In this document: positions 44,565 through 53,456 of the stretch, one piece after another
Layout of the letters: each line of letters opens with the position of its first letter
Numbering within the stretch: the stretch's first letter is position 1
Assembly (NCBI GenBank): GCA_937991535.1
Contig: CALKHN010000040.1
Span: 49,619 to 113,618, forward strand
Length of the DNA stretch: 64,000 bases
Origin: an uncultured Sphingobacteriales bacterium
Lineage (GTDB): Bacteria > Bacteroidota > Bacteroidia > Chitinophagales > Chitinophagaceae
Reading direction: 5' to 3'
The notes under the pieces: model-generated
What the model saw: only the letters and a program-made list of their open reading frames with translations
What the model was told of the DNA's origin: nothing
Databases searched by the model: none
Made by a program: the position numbers and the translations under genes

Positions 44565-46904
44565 TTAGGGGGTTTTGACAGGTTTTGGCCGATGTAAAAT
44601 AATCAGTAATACCGGTAACAGCACCAGGTTGGTTACCGTGGCAGAAAGCAATGTGATTGACGTAAGCCAGCCCAGAGCCTTTGTGCCTCCAAAACCACTA
44701 AAAATGAAAATACTAAAACCGGCAATCAGTACCAAAGAAGTATAAATAATACTAATGCCTGTGTGATGAATCGTTTGCAGGATAGTAGGCTTCACCATAT
44801 TATTGTTAGCCGGTAACTCCTGCCGGTAATTAACCAAAAAGCGGATGGTTACATCAATAGCAATGCCCAAAGCAATACCAAATATTAAAACAGTGGATGG
44901 TTTAAGGGGAACGCCAGCCCAGCCCATAATACCGGCAGTTAGCATTAATGGAATGATATTGGGTATCAGTGAACAGATTAATATCCGAAGGGATTTAAAA
45001 AGATAAAACATGCATAGCGCAATCAGCAAAAAGGCCCACATAATACTTTCCTGAAGCCCGCTTATGATAAAACGGCTACCCTCTAAAAAAGTAACACTGG
45101 TACCGGTAAAACGCACATCAAATTTGGATGAATCAAAAAGTTCGTTTGATCTTTTTTTAATATCAGCCAGTATCGGCGGTAACTTTTTGCTTCCCACATC
45201 AGCCATATTAACACTAATACGGGTTTTTTGCCGCGTGCTGTCCATAAAAGCATTCATCAGTTGCTGAAAAACATTACCGGCTTTACCTGTATCTTTTTTT
45301 ACGCTTAAATAGTCGTTTACAAATGCGCCGTCAAAAGCGTTTGGCAATGCATAGTTCAGGCTGTCGCCATTATAAAACCCCTGTTTTGCAAATTTCAATG
45401 CTTCCACAAGCGATAAGGGCCGGGCCATTTCGGGTTTGGCAGCTATATATTGTGAAAGAGAATCTATTTTCCGAAAAATATCCAGGGCCTTCATTCCAGC
45501 AAACCCATATTTTTTCTTCGTGTCTACAATGATCTCCAGGGGCATGATCCCTTCAAAATGCTTCTCAAAAAATTTCAGGTCAGTATAAATTTTATCGGTT
45601 TTTGGTATATCATCAACCATATGCCCAACGGAAACCAGCCGAAGCATACCCGAAACAGAAAATACAATAACCAGCCCGGTAACAATATAAATTACCCTGG
45701 TATGGTTAAACACCCATCTCTCAACGCGGGTAAGCACATTATCGAGCCACCGGGTTTCCAAATATTTAATATGTTTGGATTTGGGAGCAGGCAAATAACT
45801 TAATACAGCCGGGATGGCTGCCAGCGAAATAAAGAATATCGCCATAATGCTAATGCCGGCCACCATACCAAACTCTTTTAATATCGCACTTTTGGTTAAA
45901 GCAAATACAGCGAAACCAATTGCTGCCGAAATATTACAAAACAAGGTTACAATACCCATGCGGTTTACCATTTCTACCAATGCTTTGGTCTTTTCGCCCG
46001 TATCCAGCCATGAGGTATGATACTTATTGAGAAAATAAATGCAATTGGGTATACCAATTACTACTATTAGTGGAGGTATTAATGCCGTAAGCAAACTAAT
46101 GCTGTAATGAAAGAGGTGCATAATGCCCATGCTCCAGATTACCCCTGTTATAACCACACCCAATGATAATACAGTAGAACTTATTGACCGGAAAAACAGC
46201 ATCAGAATTACCGCAGAGATCAAAACGGAACCGATAAGGAACCAACGCATTTCCTTTTCTACCTTAATGGCCATATTGGTGCGTATTAGCGGAAGTCCGC
46301 TGATATGCATTTCAATATTATGCTGGTTGCCAAAGTTGTATACCAGTCCTTCAATCTGCCCGATTACTTTCTCTCTTGCTTTGGAGCCCAGTACGTCTTT
46401 ATTTATTCTTACGCCTATCAGGTAGGCTTTTGTTTGTGGGTTGTACAACAATCCTTTATAGAAAGGAAGAGAATAAAAAATGGACAGATTACTGTCCAAA
46501 CTTTGCTGAGACATACTTTGCGCGGGAAATACGGGCTTTACCTGCAGCTTTTGGATACTGTCGTTTTTTACCAGGTTAACGGCGCCGGGTACACTCAGCA
46601 ATCCTTCCACCTTGTCTGTCGCTTTCAGCTTATCGCACAGCGCTGCATAATCGTTAAATACCTTTTCTTCAAACAAACTGTCTGTTTTGCAGCCAATGAC
46701 CAGCATGTTGCCATCGTCGCCAAACTGTTTTTTAAAAGCAAGATATTGTTTGTACAGGGGATTATCAACAGGAATGGTTCGCACAAATTCGTAACTGATG
46801 TGAACCTGTAACGCATGGTACAACATGAAAGCCGTGGTAACGAACAATGTAATTAACAGAACCAGCCGATAACGCAATACAAACCGCCCGAGCTTTTGCC
46901 ACAT
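44565..46904 (-). CDS. RND/MMPL-superfamily transporter
   Basis: A 779-residue inner-membrane protein with two halves, each with a long periplasmic loop and about six membrane segments (one after residue 15, a cluster near 220-370, another cluster after 620). In the second cluster an Asp sits inside a helix (GIALGIAIDVTIRFLV), as expected for proton coupling. It resembles the predicted hydrophobe/lipid exporter group of the RND superfamily. No periplasmic adaptor or outer-membrane factor gene lies nearby. Substrate is unknown. Confidence 0.86.
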   Translation of the reverse strand: MWQKLGRFVLRYRLVLLITLFVTTAFMLYHALQVHISYEFVRTIPVDNPLYKQYLAFKKQFGDDGNMLVIGCKTDSLFEEKVFNDYAALCDKLKATDKVEGLLSVPGAVNLVKNDSIQKLQVKPVFPAQSMSQQSLDSNLSIFYSLPFYKGLLYNPQTKAYLIGVRINKDVLGSKAREKVIGQIEGLVYNFGNQHNIEMHISGLPLIRTNMAIKVEKEMRWFLIGSVLISAVILMLFFRSISSTVLSLGVVITGVIWSMGIMHLFHYSISLLTALIPPLIVVIGIPNCIYFLNKYHTSWLDTGEKTKALVEMVNRMGIVTLFCNISAAIGFAVFALTKSAILKEFGMVAGISIMAIFFISLAAIPAVLSYLPAPKSKHIKYLETRWLDNVLTRVERWVFNHTRVIYIVTGLVIVFSVSGMLRLVSVGHMVDDIPKTDKIYTDLKFFEKHFEGIMPLEIIVDTKKKYGFAGMKALDIFRKIDSLSQYIAAKPEMARPLSLVEALKFAKQGFYNGDSLNYALPNAFDGAFVNDYLSVKKDTGKAGNVFQQLMNAFMDSTRQKTRISVNMADVGSKKLPPILADIKKRSNELFDSSKFDVRFTGTSVTFLEGSRFIISGLQESIMWAFLLIALCMFYLFKSLRILICSLIPNIIPLMLTAGIMGWAGVPLKPSTVLIFGIALGIAIDVTIRFLVNYRQELPANNNMVKPTILQTIHHTGISIIYTSLVLIAGFSIFIFSGFGGTKALGWLTSITLLSATVTNLVLLPVLLIILHRPKPVKTP

Positions 46905-47180
46905 GATAGTGTCATTGAATTTTACAAAAATGCAAAGAAACTTATTTTTTTGGGGGGACGGGGATTTTTTTGCCGTGAAGCGACCGGCGGTCAGCTTTCG
47001 GCAATCAGCTCTTCGATGAGCTGTCTTTTCGATGAGTCGTCAGTGAGACTACTAACTATAAGTTGAGCGCTCCTTCTTTTACTTCTCTCTTTTCACCTTT
47101 CACTAATAGCGGCTGAATGCTGACCGCTGAATGCCGATCAACTTACCACTTTTCCGGCTTAGCTTTATGCCTTATCACTC
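46905..47180. repeat. Divergent intergenic region with inverted short-word arms
   Basis: GCGGTCAGCTTTCGGC (46988-47003) faces GCTGAATGCTGACCGC (about 47112-47127), which reads GCGGTCAGCATTCAGC on the other strand. Between them, TCTCTTTTCACCTTTCAC-type words lie at 47086-47105. No gene is visible in 276 bp. Confidence 0.5.
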
Positions 47181-47918
47181 ATGAGCATGGTTCACACCAC
47201 AAAAGGAATTGTATTGCGTACGGTTTCCTACAGCGAAACCTCAGTAATCGTTTTGCTGTATACCGAATTGTTCGGGCTGCAATCCTACATGGTGAATGGC
47301 GCACGTAGCTCTAAAAAAACTGCAAAAAATAATTTATTTCAGCCGGCCGCTATACTGGAAATGGAAGTGTACCATAACGACTTAAAAAATCTGCAGCGAA
47401 TAAAGGACGCCAGGTGGCATTACCTTTATCAGGATATTTTTTTTAATATACCCAAAAATATGGTTGCCCTGTTTATGACGGAACTCCTGCAAAAAGTTAT
47501 CCGGCAGCCTGAGCACAACCCCGCTCTTTTTAATTTTATTGAAGACGCTTATATACAATTAGACAAAGCGGATATAAAAGTTACCGCTGGTTACCCTTTA
47601 TTTTTTGCACTGCAGCTCACTTCCTTTTTTGGTTTCAGTATAAGAGATGATTACACATCATCCAAAAAAATACTGGACCTGCGTGAAGGAGAATTTGTGA
47701 AGGATATCCCTCTGCATCCTTATTACTTAGAAGAACCGGTAAGTGGCATTGTGTCGCAACTCTTAAAAGTAATGCAGCCGTATGAACTGCACAATATTGC
47801 TTTATCCCTGACAGTAAGGCGGGAACTTCTCGGGTTCATATTACAATTCTATGCCCTGCATATACAGGATTTCGGCGTTATGAAATCACTCCCCGTATTA
47901 CAGGATATATTGTCGTGA
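47181..47918 (+). CDS. recO: DNA repair protein RecO
   Basis: RecA mediator that helps load RecA on SSB-coated DNA with RecR. It has 245 residues: OB-fold N-terminal domain (TKGIVLRTVSYSETSVIVLLYTELFGLQSYMVNG) and a helical remainder (LFMTELLQKVIRQPEHNPALFNFI). The Cys zinc ligands present in some RecO proteins are absent. A second ATG lies 2 codons on (47187) and would be equally plausible. A large repeat field follows the stop codon. Confidence 0.9.
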   Translation: MSMVHTTKGIVLRTVSYSETSVIVLLYTELFGLQSYMVNGARSSKKTAKNNLFQPAAILEMEVYHNDLKNLQRIKDARWHYLYQDIFFNIPKNMVALFMTELLQKVIRQPEHNPALFNFIEDAYIQLDKADIKVTAGYPLFFALQLTSFFGFSIRDDYTSSKKILDLREGEFVKDIPLHPYYLEEPVSGIVSQLLKVMQPYELHNIALSLTVRRELLGFILQFYALHIQDFGVMKSLPVLQDILS

Positions 47919-47930
47919 GCTTCCTGCCAT

Positions 47931-48210
47931 CTTACTCTCTTACCATCTTACTTTCTTGCATCTTACTCTCTTGCATCTCACTCTCTTACCATTTTACTCT
48001 CTTACCATCTTATTCTCTTACCATTTTACTCTCTCTTACCATTTTACTCTCTTACCATCTTATTCTCTTACCATTTTACTCTCTTGCATCTTGCAAAACC
48101 GTAAGACATGTAAGACATGTAAGACGTGTAAGACGTGTAAGACCGTAAGACGTGTAAGACCGTAAGATATGTAAGATAGTAAGACCGTAAGACGTGTAAG
48201 ATAGTAAGAG
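47931..48210. repeat. Two-part short-word repeat field between recO and ricT
   Basis: The left part (47931-48095) is made of words such as TCTCTTACCATTTTAC repeated at about 16 nt. The right part (48101-48210) is a TAAGACGTG/TAAGACATG array with a unit of about 9 nt. Since CTTAC and GTAAG are complements, the two parts could fold against each other. There is no unique spacer, so it is not a CRISPR array. Confidence 0.75.
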
Positions 48211-48552
48211 CATTAGATGAAACCTTTCTGCCACCTGCCATGTTATTTTTAATCCTTCAATTTGACAACATTTTGCTATTTTTGGATACAAATGTCCTGA
48301 AAAGGGATTCTATATATAATAATGTTACAGAATTTGTGAGAATGGTGAAAGTATTGAAAAAAGCATTTATTTCTATTTCAATATAGTTATTCTGGTTTCC
48401 GTTGTTATACATTCAGTGTATAATAATTCATTTTATACAGGAGCCCAAAACCGGGCTGTTCCTCAACAGGATAATAGTGTGCATTTTATTTACTGTAACA
48501 TCATTCCCCTTTAACCAGGCATTATTATTAACTATTTAATATATGCCAAAAT
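48211..48552. other. Gene-free stretch upstream of ricT
   Basis: 342 bp, AT-rich. Short open readings appear (for example VIHSVYNNSFYTGAQNRAV) but without a start codon or ribosome-binding context. Nothing is supported here apart from the ricT leader. Confidence 0.4.
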
Positions 48553-49800
48553 ATGAGTTGTAGTAGCTGTGGCACAAATGCCGGTGGCAAACCCAATGGA
48601 TGTAAAAGTAACGGAGGATGCAGCACTGGCGGGTGTAACCGCATGAATGTGCATGACTGGTTTACCAATCTTCCTTTGTCTGATGAAAACAGTATGTGCC
48701 GTATTGTTGAAGTTTCTTTTAATAATGGCAGCAGAAAAGATTTTTACCGGAACAGTACCGTTCACCTTTACCACAAGGGAGATATAGTAACCGTAGAGGG
48801 TGTAAGCGGGTTTGATACTGGTGAAGTAAGCCTTTCGGGAGAACTGGTACGCCTGCAGTTAAAAAAGAAAGGCGTAGAAGAGAACAATCCTGAAATAAAG
48901 AAAATATTGCGCCGGGCGGGTGATCGTGACCTGGAGCTGATGAAGCATAATAAGGCCCGCGAGCCTGAGGCATTGATGCGGGCCCGGTCTATTGCCCGGC
49001 AATTAAAAATAGAAATGAAACTTTCGGAAGTGGAATTCCAGGCAGATGGAAGAAAAGCGACTTTTTTTTATACCGCAGACGGCCGTGTAGATTTTAGGGA
49101 GCTGATAAAAATATACGCATCAGAATTTAAGGTAAAGGTAGAAATGAAGCAGATTGGTGCAAGGCAGGAAGCGGCAAAAGTAGGAGGAATAGGCAGTTGC
49201 GGGCGGGAACTCTGCTGCAGTACCTGGCTCACCAGCTTTAAGAGCGTTACTACCATTGCTGCCCGGTACCAGAACCTGAGCATCAATCAAACAAAATTAA
49301 GCGGCCAATGCGGACGCCTTAAATGTTGTTTGAACTACGAACTGGATACCTACTTAGATGCGCTCCAGGGCTTCCCCGACAATGCTGATATACTGGAAAC
49401 TACCAAGGGAAATGCATTGCTTATTAAAAAAGACATTTTCCGCAACCTCATGTGGTATATATTGCCCGACAGCAATAAACATTATCCGCTTTCCATTGTT
49501 ACTGTACGCAAAATAAAAGAAATGAATGTAAAAGGTGTAAAACCCGAAACATTGGAAACAGAGGAACTCGTGAGCAGTAAACCCAAAGAAGTGGAGCCGG
49601 ATTTTGTAGATGTAGTAGGGCAAATTAGTTTGCGCAGTTTAGAAAAAAACGACAAGAAAAGGAAATACAAGCAAAGAGAGCAAAGAGATCAGCAGGACAG
49701 AAACCGGGGTAATGCTAAAAATACGCCGCGCCCACCGCAGCAACATAACCAGCCGAGGCCTCAGATCAGGAAAAACAGGGACAAAGGAAAAACGAATTAA
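48553..49800 (+). CDS. ricT: PSP1-domain iron-sulfur protein RicT
   Basis: A 415-residue member of the PSP1/RicT (YaaT) family. RicT in Bacillus is part of a Ric complex with a [4Fe-4S] cluster that promotes RNase Y action. The PSP1 core (VEVSFNNGSRKDFY) carries two cysteine clusters: CGRELCC in IGSCGRELCCSTW and CGRLKCC in GQCGRLKCCLNYEL, suited to cluster binding. Residues 1-30 hold five more cysteines (SCSSCG...GGCSTGGC), and the C-terminal third is basic and disordered (QQDRNRGNAKNTPRPPQQHN). RicA and RicF are not adjacent. Confidence 0.9.
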   Translation: MSCSSCGTNAGGKPNGCKSNGGCSTGGCNRMNVHDWFTNLPLSDENSMCRIVEVSFNNGSRKDFYRNSTVHLYHKGDIVTVEGVSGFDTGEVSLSGELVRLQLKKKGVEENNPEIKKILRRAGDRDLELMKHNKAREPEALMRARSIARQLKIEMKLSEVEFQADGRKATFFYTADGRVDFRELIKIYASEFKVKVEMKQIGARQEAAKVGGIGSCGRELCCSTWLTSFKSVTTIAARYQNLSINQTKLSGQCGRLKCCLNYELDTYLDALQGFPDNADILETTKGNALLIKKDIFRNLMWYILPDSNKHYPLSIVTVRKIKEMNVKGVKPETLETEELVSSKPKEVEPDFVDVVGQISLRSLEKNDKKRKYKQREQRDQQDRNRGNAKNTPRPPQQHNQPRPQIRKNRDKGKTN

Positions 49801-50028
49801 GGGAGCTGACAAATCCGGGAATGACGTATGTATGTTTCGTGAAAGTGAGAAGATAAAGGTGAAAGCGAATTTCACTTCCCGCATTTGACACACATTATGC
49901 GCATTGTGTGATTGGTGAGCAGGGCTGGTTGGTGAATAGTTAACCAGTCTTACCTGCCCCTGTAACTTGCACCCCTGTAACCTGTAACTTGCACCCTGCA
50001 ACCCGTAACACCGCTTTCTATTTCCGTT
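49801..50028. repeat. Short-word repeat patch between ricT and fucP
   Basis: GTGAAAGTGAGAAG-type words (49839-49875) and CCTGTAACTTGCACC-type words (49959-50010). AACCTGTAAC is shared with 20760. CTGGTT/AACCAG forms a small hairpin near 49926-49946. No gene seen. It lies beyond the 3' end of the fucose operon. Confidence 0.5.
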
Positions 50029-51267
50029 TTACGTTCTCTTAATTTCATATCCTTTCCAGCCATACCATGCTACCACAACAAAGCAAAACAATGGTATAAT
50101 GTATGCCTGCGCCGTGCCCTTTTCCGACAGTAACCCCATAAAATAAGGCATTAGCGCTCCCCCTACAATAGACATGATCTGGAATGACGAGCCCCTTTTG
50201 GTATGATGCCCGAGGTCTTTAACGCCCAAAGCAAAAATGGTTGGAAACATTATGGATTCAAAAAAGAAAACACCCATAAGAGAATATACCGACAGCCAGC
50301 CTTTACCCCAAACCACTATGATACAAAGAACGATATTGACCAGTGCGAAAATAGTAAGCAGTTTATTGGGGGCAACTTTCCGCATAAGGGCCGTTCCCGC
50401 AAACCGGCCTACTGTAAAAAGCAATAAGCTGATGGACAGCAGGTACGCCGCTTTTGCATTATCAATTTCATTTTTTGCTTCGGTACAATAATTAATAAAA
50501 AGTGCAGCTATCCCTACTTGCGCCGCAACATAAAAAAATTGCGCTATTACGCCATATACAAAATGACTATGTTGAAATAAAGGCTTTTTATCCTGTATTT
50601 GATCGGAAACGATTTCGCTTTCTTTAATTTCCGGTAAATACGTTCTCCAGAACAATACGGCGATAAATAAAACAACGATGGCTATAATAACATATACCAC
50701 TTTTACTGAATCCAGGTTGCTACTATCCGTTCCTGAAGTATCATTAAAAAACACATTCGCCGCAATAATAGGTCCTATAAAAGAACCCACCCCATTAAAG
50801 CATTGTGATAAATTGAGCCGAAACGCGGAGGTTTCGGGCTTGCCCAATACGGTTACATAGGGATTTGCAGCCGTTTCAAGACAGGTTAGCCCTGAGGCCA
50901 GTATAAAAAGGGCCAATAAAAAAAAATCAAAACTGGCCATTTGGGCCGACGGGAAAAAAAGAAATGCACCTATTGCATACAATAACAAGCCAAGAATAAT
51001 GCCTTTCTTATACCCATACTTATTCATAAAAATACCGGCAGGCAGGGCAATAAGAAAATAAGCGCCAAAATAAGCGGCTTGTAATAGCGTTGATCTTGCT
51101 TTTGTTATATTCAATGCATCCTGGAAATGCTTATTGAGTACGTCCAGTAAACCATAGGCCAATCCCCATAAAAAAAACAGGCTTGTTACCAAAATAAGGG
51201 GGAACAGGTAATTTTTATCACTCCGTGAGGTGGATGCAACGGGAACAGAGGTTGAGGTTAAGGCCAT
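50029..51267 (-). CDS. fucP: L-fucose:H+ symporter-type MFS permease
   Basis: A 412-residue MFS transporter with about 12 membrane segments. Family features are the Asp in GLAYGLLDVLNKHFQ (first helix, as in FucP Asp46) and Glu in CLETAANPYVTVLG (as in Glu135), plus LLFTVGRFAGTALMRKVAPN. It is the last gene of the operon. Neighbours with dehydrogenase and lactonase fit L-fucose as substrate. Related glucose/galactose or sialic acid importers of this family are the alternative. Confidence 0.9.
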   Translation of the reverse strand: MALTSTSVPVASTSRSDKNYLFPLILVTSLFFLWGLAYGLLDVLNKHFQDALNITKARSTLLQAAYFGAYFLIALPAGIFMNKYGYKKGIILGLLLYAIGAFLFFPSAQMASFDFFLLALFILASGLTCLETAANPYVTVLGKPETSAFRLNLSQCFNGVGSFIGPIIAANVFFNDTSGTDSSNLDSVKVVYVIIAIVVLFIAVLFWRTYLPEIKESEIVSDQIQDKKPLFQHSHFVYGVIAQFFYVAAQVGIAALFINYCTEAKNEIDNAKAAYLLSISLLLFTVGRFAGTALMRKVAPNKLLTIFALVNIVLCIIVVWGKGWLSVYSLMGVFFFESIMFPTIFALGVKDLGHHTKRGSSFQIMSIVGGALMPYFMGLLSEKGTAQAYIIPLFCFVVVAWYGWKGYEIKRT

Positions 51268-51295
51268 GCAATCTTGAATTAGGTATATAAATTTA

Positions 51296-52075
51296 TTATA
51301 AGGATCTGTCTAAATGCGTATAACCACCATCAACATAAATAATTTGTCCTGTAGTATGGCCCGACCTGTTGCTCAGCAGAAATACTGTCATATCTGCAAT
51401 TTCCTCCGATGTGGTCATTCTTTTTTCCAAAGGAATTTTAGATACGATTTGTGCCAGCTTTTCTTCAGGGTTAGGAAGGGTTTTTATCCAGTTTTCATAC
51501 AACGGCGTCCACACTTCGGCCGGCAACACCGTATTTACCCGTATAGAATAAGGCAGCAACTCAACCGCCCATTCCCTGGTGAGCGCATTAACGGCGCCCT
51601 TGGAAGCAGCATAGCCCGAAGTGTTGCCCTGCCCTGTAACCGACACTTTAGATCCAATATTTACAATATTGCCCTTTGTTTCTTTTAAGTAAGGCAGCGC
51701 AAAATGCGCGAGGTTATAATAGTGACTAAGATTTTTTTGAAGGGACTGGAAGAACCTTTCAGGCGATCCCTTTTCAAGTCCTACGCCATCGTTTATTCCT
51801 GCGTTGTTGATTAAACCGTCTATCCTGCCATATTTTTCAACCGTAAGATCAATCACTCCACTGCAGGTTTCCGGGACAGCGAGTTCTGCAGTAATATAGC
51901 TGGCCTTGCCTCCGGCTTTAATTATCTCATCTACTATAGCCTGGTTATCTGTTTTATTTCTTCCTGCAATGACTACTATTCCTCCTTCTGCTGCAATGGT
52001 TTTGCTGATAGCGGCGCCGATGCCTTTAGCACCACCGGTAACGATAAAAACTTTATTACCAAGGTTCAGGTTCAT
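51296..52075 (-). CDS. SDR-family sugar dehydrogenase (L-fucose dehydrogenase type)
   Basis: A 259-residue classical short-chain dehydrogenase. The nucleotide-binding motif is VTGGAKGIGAAISKTIAAEGG near 14-34, the catalytic set has INNAGIND, Ser in NIGSKVSVTG and the YAASK motif (Tyr near 155). It lies between the lactonase and permease genes. In the non-phosphorylative pathway, L-fucose is oxidised to the lactone by this kind of enzyme. The other role for an SDR here is 2-keto-3-deoxy-fuconate dehydrogenase. Confidence 0.85.
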   Translation of the reverse strand: MNLNLGNKVFIVTGGAKGIGAAISKTIAAEGGIVVIAGRNKTDNQAIVDEIIKAGGKASYITAELAVPETCSGVIDLTVEKYGRIDGLINNAGINDGVGLEKGSPERFFQSLQKNLSHYYNLAHFALPYLKETKGNIVNIGSKVSVTGQGNTSGYAASKGAVNALTREWAVELLPYSIRVNTVLPAEVWTPLYENWIKTLPNPEEKLAQIVSKIPLEKRMTTSEEIADMTVFLLSNRSGHTTGQIIYVDGGYTHLDRSL

Positions 52076-52152
52076 ACTGTTTATTTAAGATAAAAAATGA
52101 TTTTCAGCATCAGAGAGGTGAATGCCTGGTTTATACTCTTTTTTGAAGATAC

Positions 52153-52977
52153 TCAGAGGTTATAAAACTGCATGGCATTCAGTCCAAAAACTTTCTCACG
52201 TTCTTCTTCCTCGTAGTTTTCCATGTATTTTTCCAGCAAGCTTTTCCATTGCACATACATCCCCGAAACCAAAATAACCGGCCAATCACTTCCATACATG
52301 AGCCTGCCAGTGCCAAAAGCTTCAAATACCACATCAAGATAAGGGTAAAAATCGCCGGCGCTCCACTCTTTCCAGGCGGCCTCGGTAAAAAGCCCCGATA
52401 ACTTACAATAAACATTGGGATGGCGGGCTATTTCCTTCATCCCTTTGGCCCATTCATCAATGGCTTTATGCTTAATATCGGGTTTGGCGCAATGATCAAT
52501 AACCAGTTTCTGATCGGGAAACAAAGACACAAACTCCAATGCAGGCTGCAACTGGTGGTGGTAGATCAGCACATCATAGGTATAATTGAATGGCTTTAGC
52601 GCTTTAACACCCCGCTGAAAGTCTTTTTGCAACAAAAAATCATTGGGCTCGCCCTGCACAATATGCCGGTACCCTTTTATAGCAGCATATTGCGAGAAAT
52701 GCTGCAATCTTTCTTCCACATTACCGGCCCGCAGGTCTATCCATCCCACTACCCCTTTTATAAAAGGATGGGGTTTGGCCAATTCGCATAAAAAACGGGT
52801 TTCTACTTCTGACTGGTCGGCCTGCACCGCTACACATCCGTCTACATTATTGCGTTTTAAAGTGGATTCCAGTGTCTGGGGAATATAATCCTGCTGCAGC
52901 ACTTTCATATGATCCATCCAGGCATCCCGCCTCCTGTCGTATTTCCAAAAATGAACATGTGTGTCTATGCAAGTCAT
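52153..52977 (-). CDS. Amidohydrolase, L-fuconolactonase type
   Basis: A 274-residue TIM-barrel amidohydrolase of the COG3618 group (fuconolactonase). The metal motif THVHFWKYDRR is near residues 5-15, followed by VGWIDLRAG, DHCAKPDIKH and YGSDWPVIL, typical of the family. It would hydrolyse the lactone made by the SDR. The left arm of the four-helix-bundle cassette begins 3 bp upstream of its ATG, so its ribosome-binding region is now made of repeat words. Confidence 0.88.
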   Translation of the reverse strand: MTCIDTHVHFWKYDRRRDAWMDHMKVLQQDYIPQTLESTLKRNNVDGCVAVQADQSEVETRFLCELAKPHPFIKGVVGWIDLRAGNVEERLQHFSQYAAIKGYRHIVQGEPNDFLLQKDFQRGVKALKPFNYTYDVLIYHHQLQPALEFVSLFPDQKLVIDHCAKPDIKHKAIDEWAKGMKEIARHPNVYCKLSGLFTEAAWKEWSAGDFYPYLDVVFEAFGTGRLMYGSDWPVILVSGMYVQWKSLLEKYMENYEEEEREKVFGLNAMQFYNL

Positions 52978-52980
52978 AAA

Positions 52981-53456
52981 GTAGTAAGTGGTAAGTGATA
53001 ATTACCAAACAAGTCTGAACAATTTATTTTACTTCAATTTTATCTTGTATGGATTTAGTTAACCCTACAATAATCCTGGTTACTTCTTCACAAAGGAACA
53101 GCAAATCATTCTTTTTCGACACTTCGATATGCTTTAAACGCTGTGCCCAATAACACATTGACTTTACTTCATTACTGGAATTTCTGGCTATTCCCAAAAA
53201 TCTCATAAATTCCCTTTTACTTCTCGAATCAAAACCTTCTGCGATATTGTTAGATACGAATATCGCAGCTGACCGAATCTGACTTCTAAAAGCAAAATCT
53301 CTGGTCAGTTCAAATGCATTGTAAATTTCCACCGCCAGATCCTGCGCCTTTTGCCAGGCTATCAGGTCTTCAAACTTAATAACTTTCATAACAGGTATTT
53401 TTTAGGTTAACATTACACTGTTAAAAATGGGTTCTTACTACTTACCACTTACCACT
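52981..53456. mobile_element. Candidate cassette: inverted short-word arms around a four-helix-bundle gene
   Basis: Left arm GTAGTAAGTGGTAAGTG (52981-52997) and right arm 53434-53456, which on the other strand reads with the same words (15 of 17 positions in the best alignment, 13 identical in a row). Between them is the IVS-type gene. The cassette fills exactly the gap from the SGNH hydrolase stop codon to the fuconolactonase start. The left arm is repeated exactly at 28203-28219. Mobility is inference. Confidence 0.45.
53024..53389 (-). CDS. Four-helix-bundle protein, 23S rRNA intervening-sequence type
   Basis: A 121-residue helical protein with the IVS-family pattern: FEDLIAWQKAQDLAVEIYNAFELTRDF, then RSQIRSAAIFVSNNIAEGFDSRSKREFMRFLGIARNSSNEVKSM. 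Genes of this family are found inside spacers of 23S rRNA in some bacteria, and related four-helix bundles include the Avd accessory proteins of diversity-generating retroelements. Function is unknown. The gene sits among fucose genes without relation to sugar breakdown, flanked by inverted repeats. It starts MKVIKFEDLI at 53389. Confidence 0.9.
   Translation of the reverse strand: MKVIKFEDLIAWQKAQDLAVEIYNAFELTRDFAFRSQIRSAAIFVSNNIAEGFDSRSKREFMRFLGIARNSSNEVKSMCYWAQRLKHIEVSKKNDLLFLCEEVTRIIVGLTKSIQDKIEVK

Noticed and set aside
48101..48210. CRISPR-like array
   Set aside because: Units are about 9 nt and contiguous, without unique spacers, and no cas genes are present.
48330..48520. Possible small gene or gene remnant between recO and ricT
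   Set aside because: Open stretches reading like VIHSVYNNSFYTGAQ lack a start codon and are broken by stops in each frame; composition is AT-rich intergenic.
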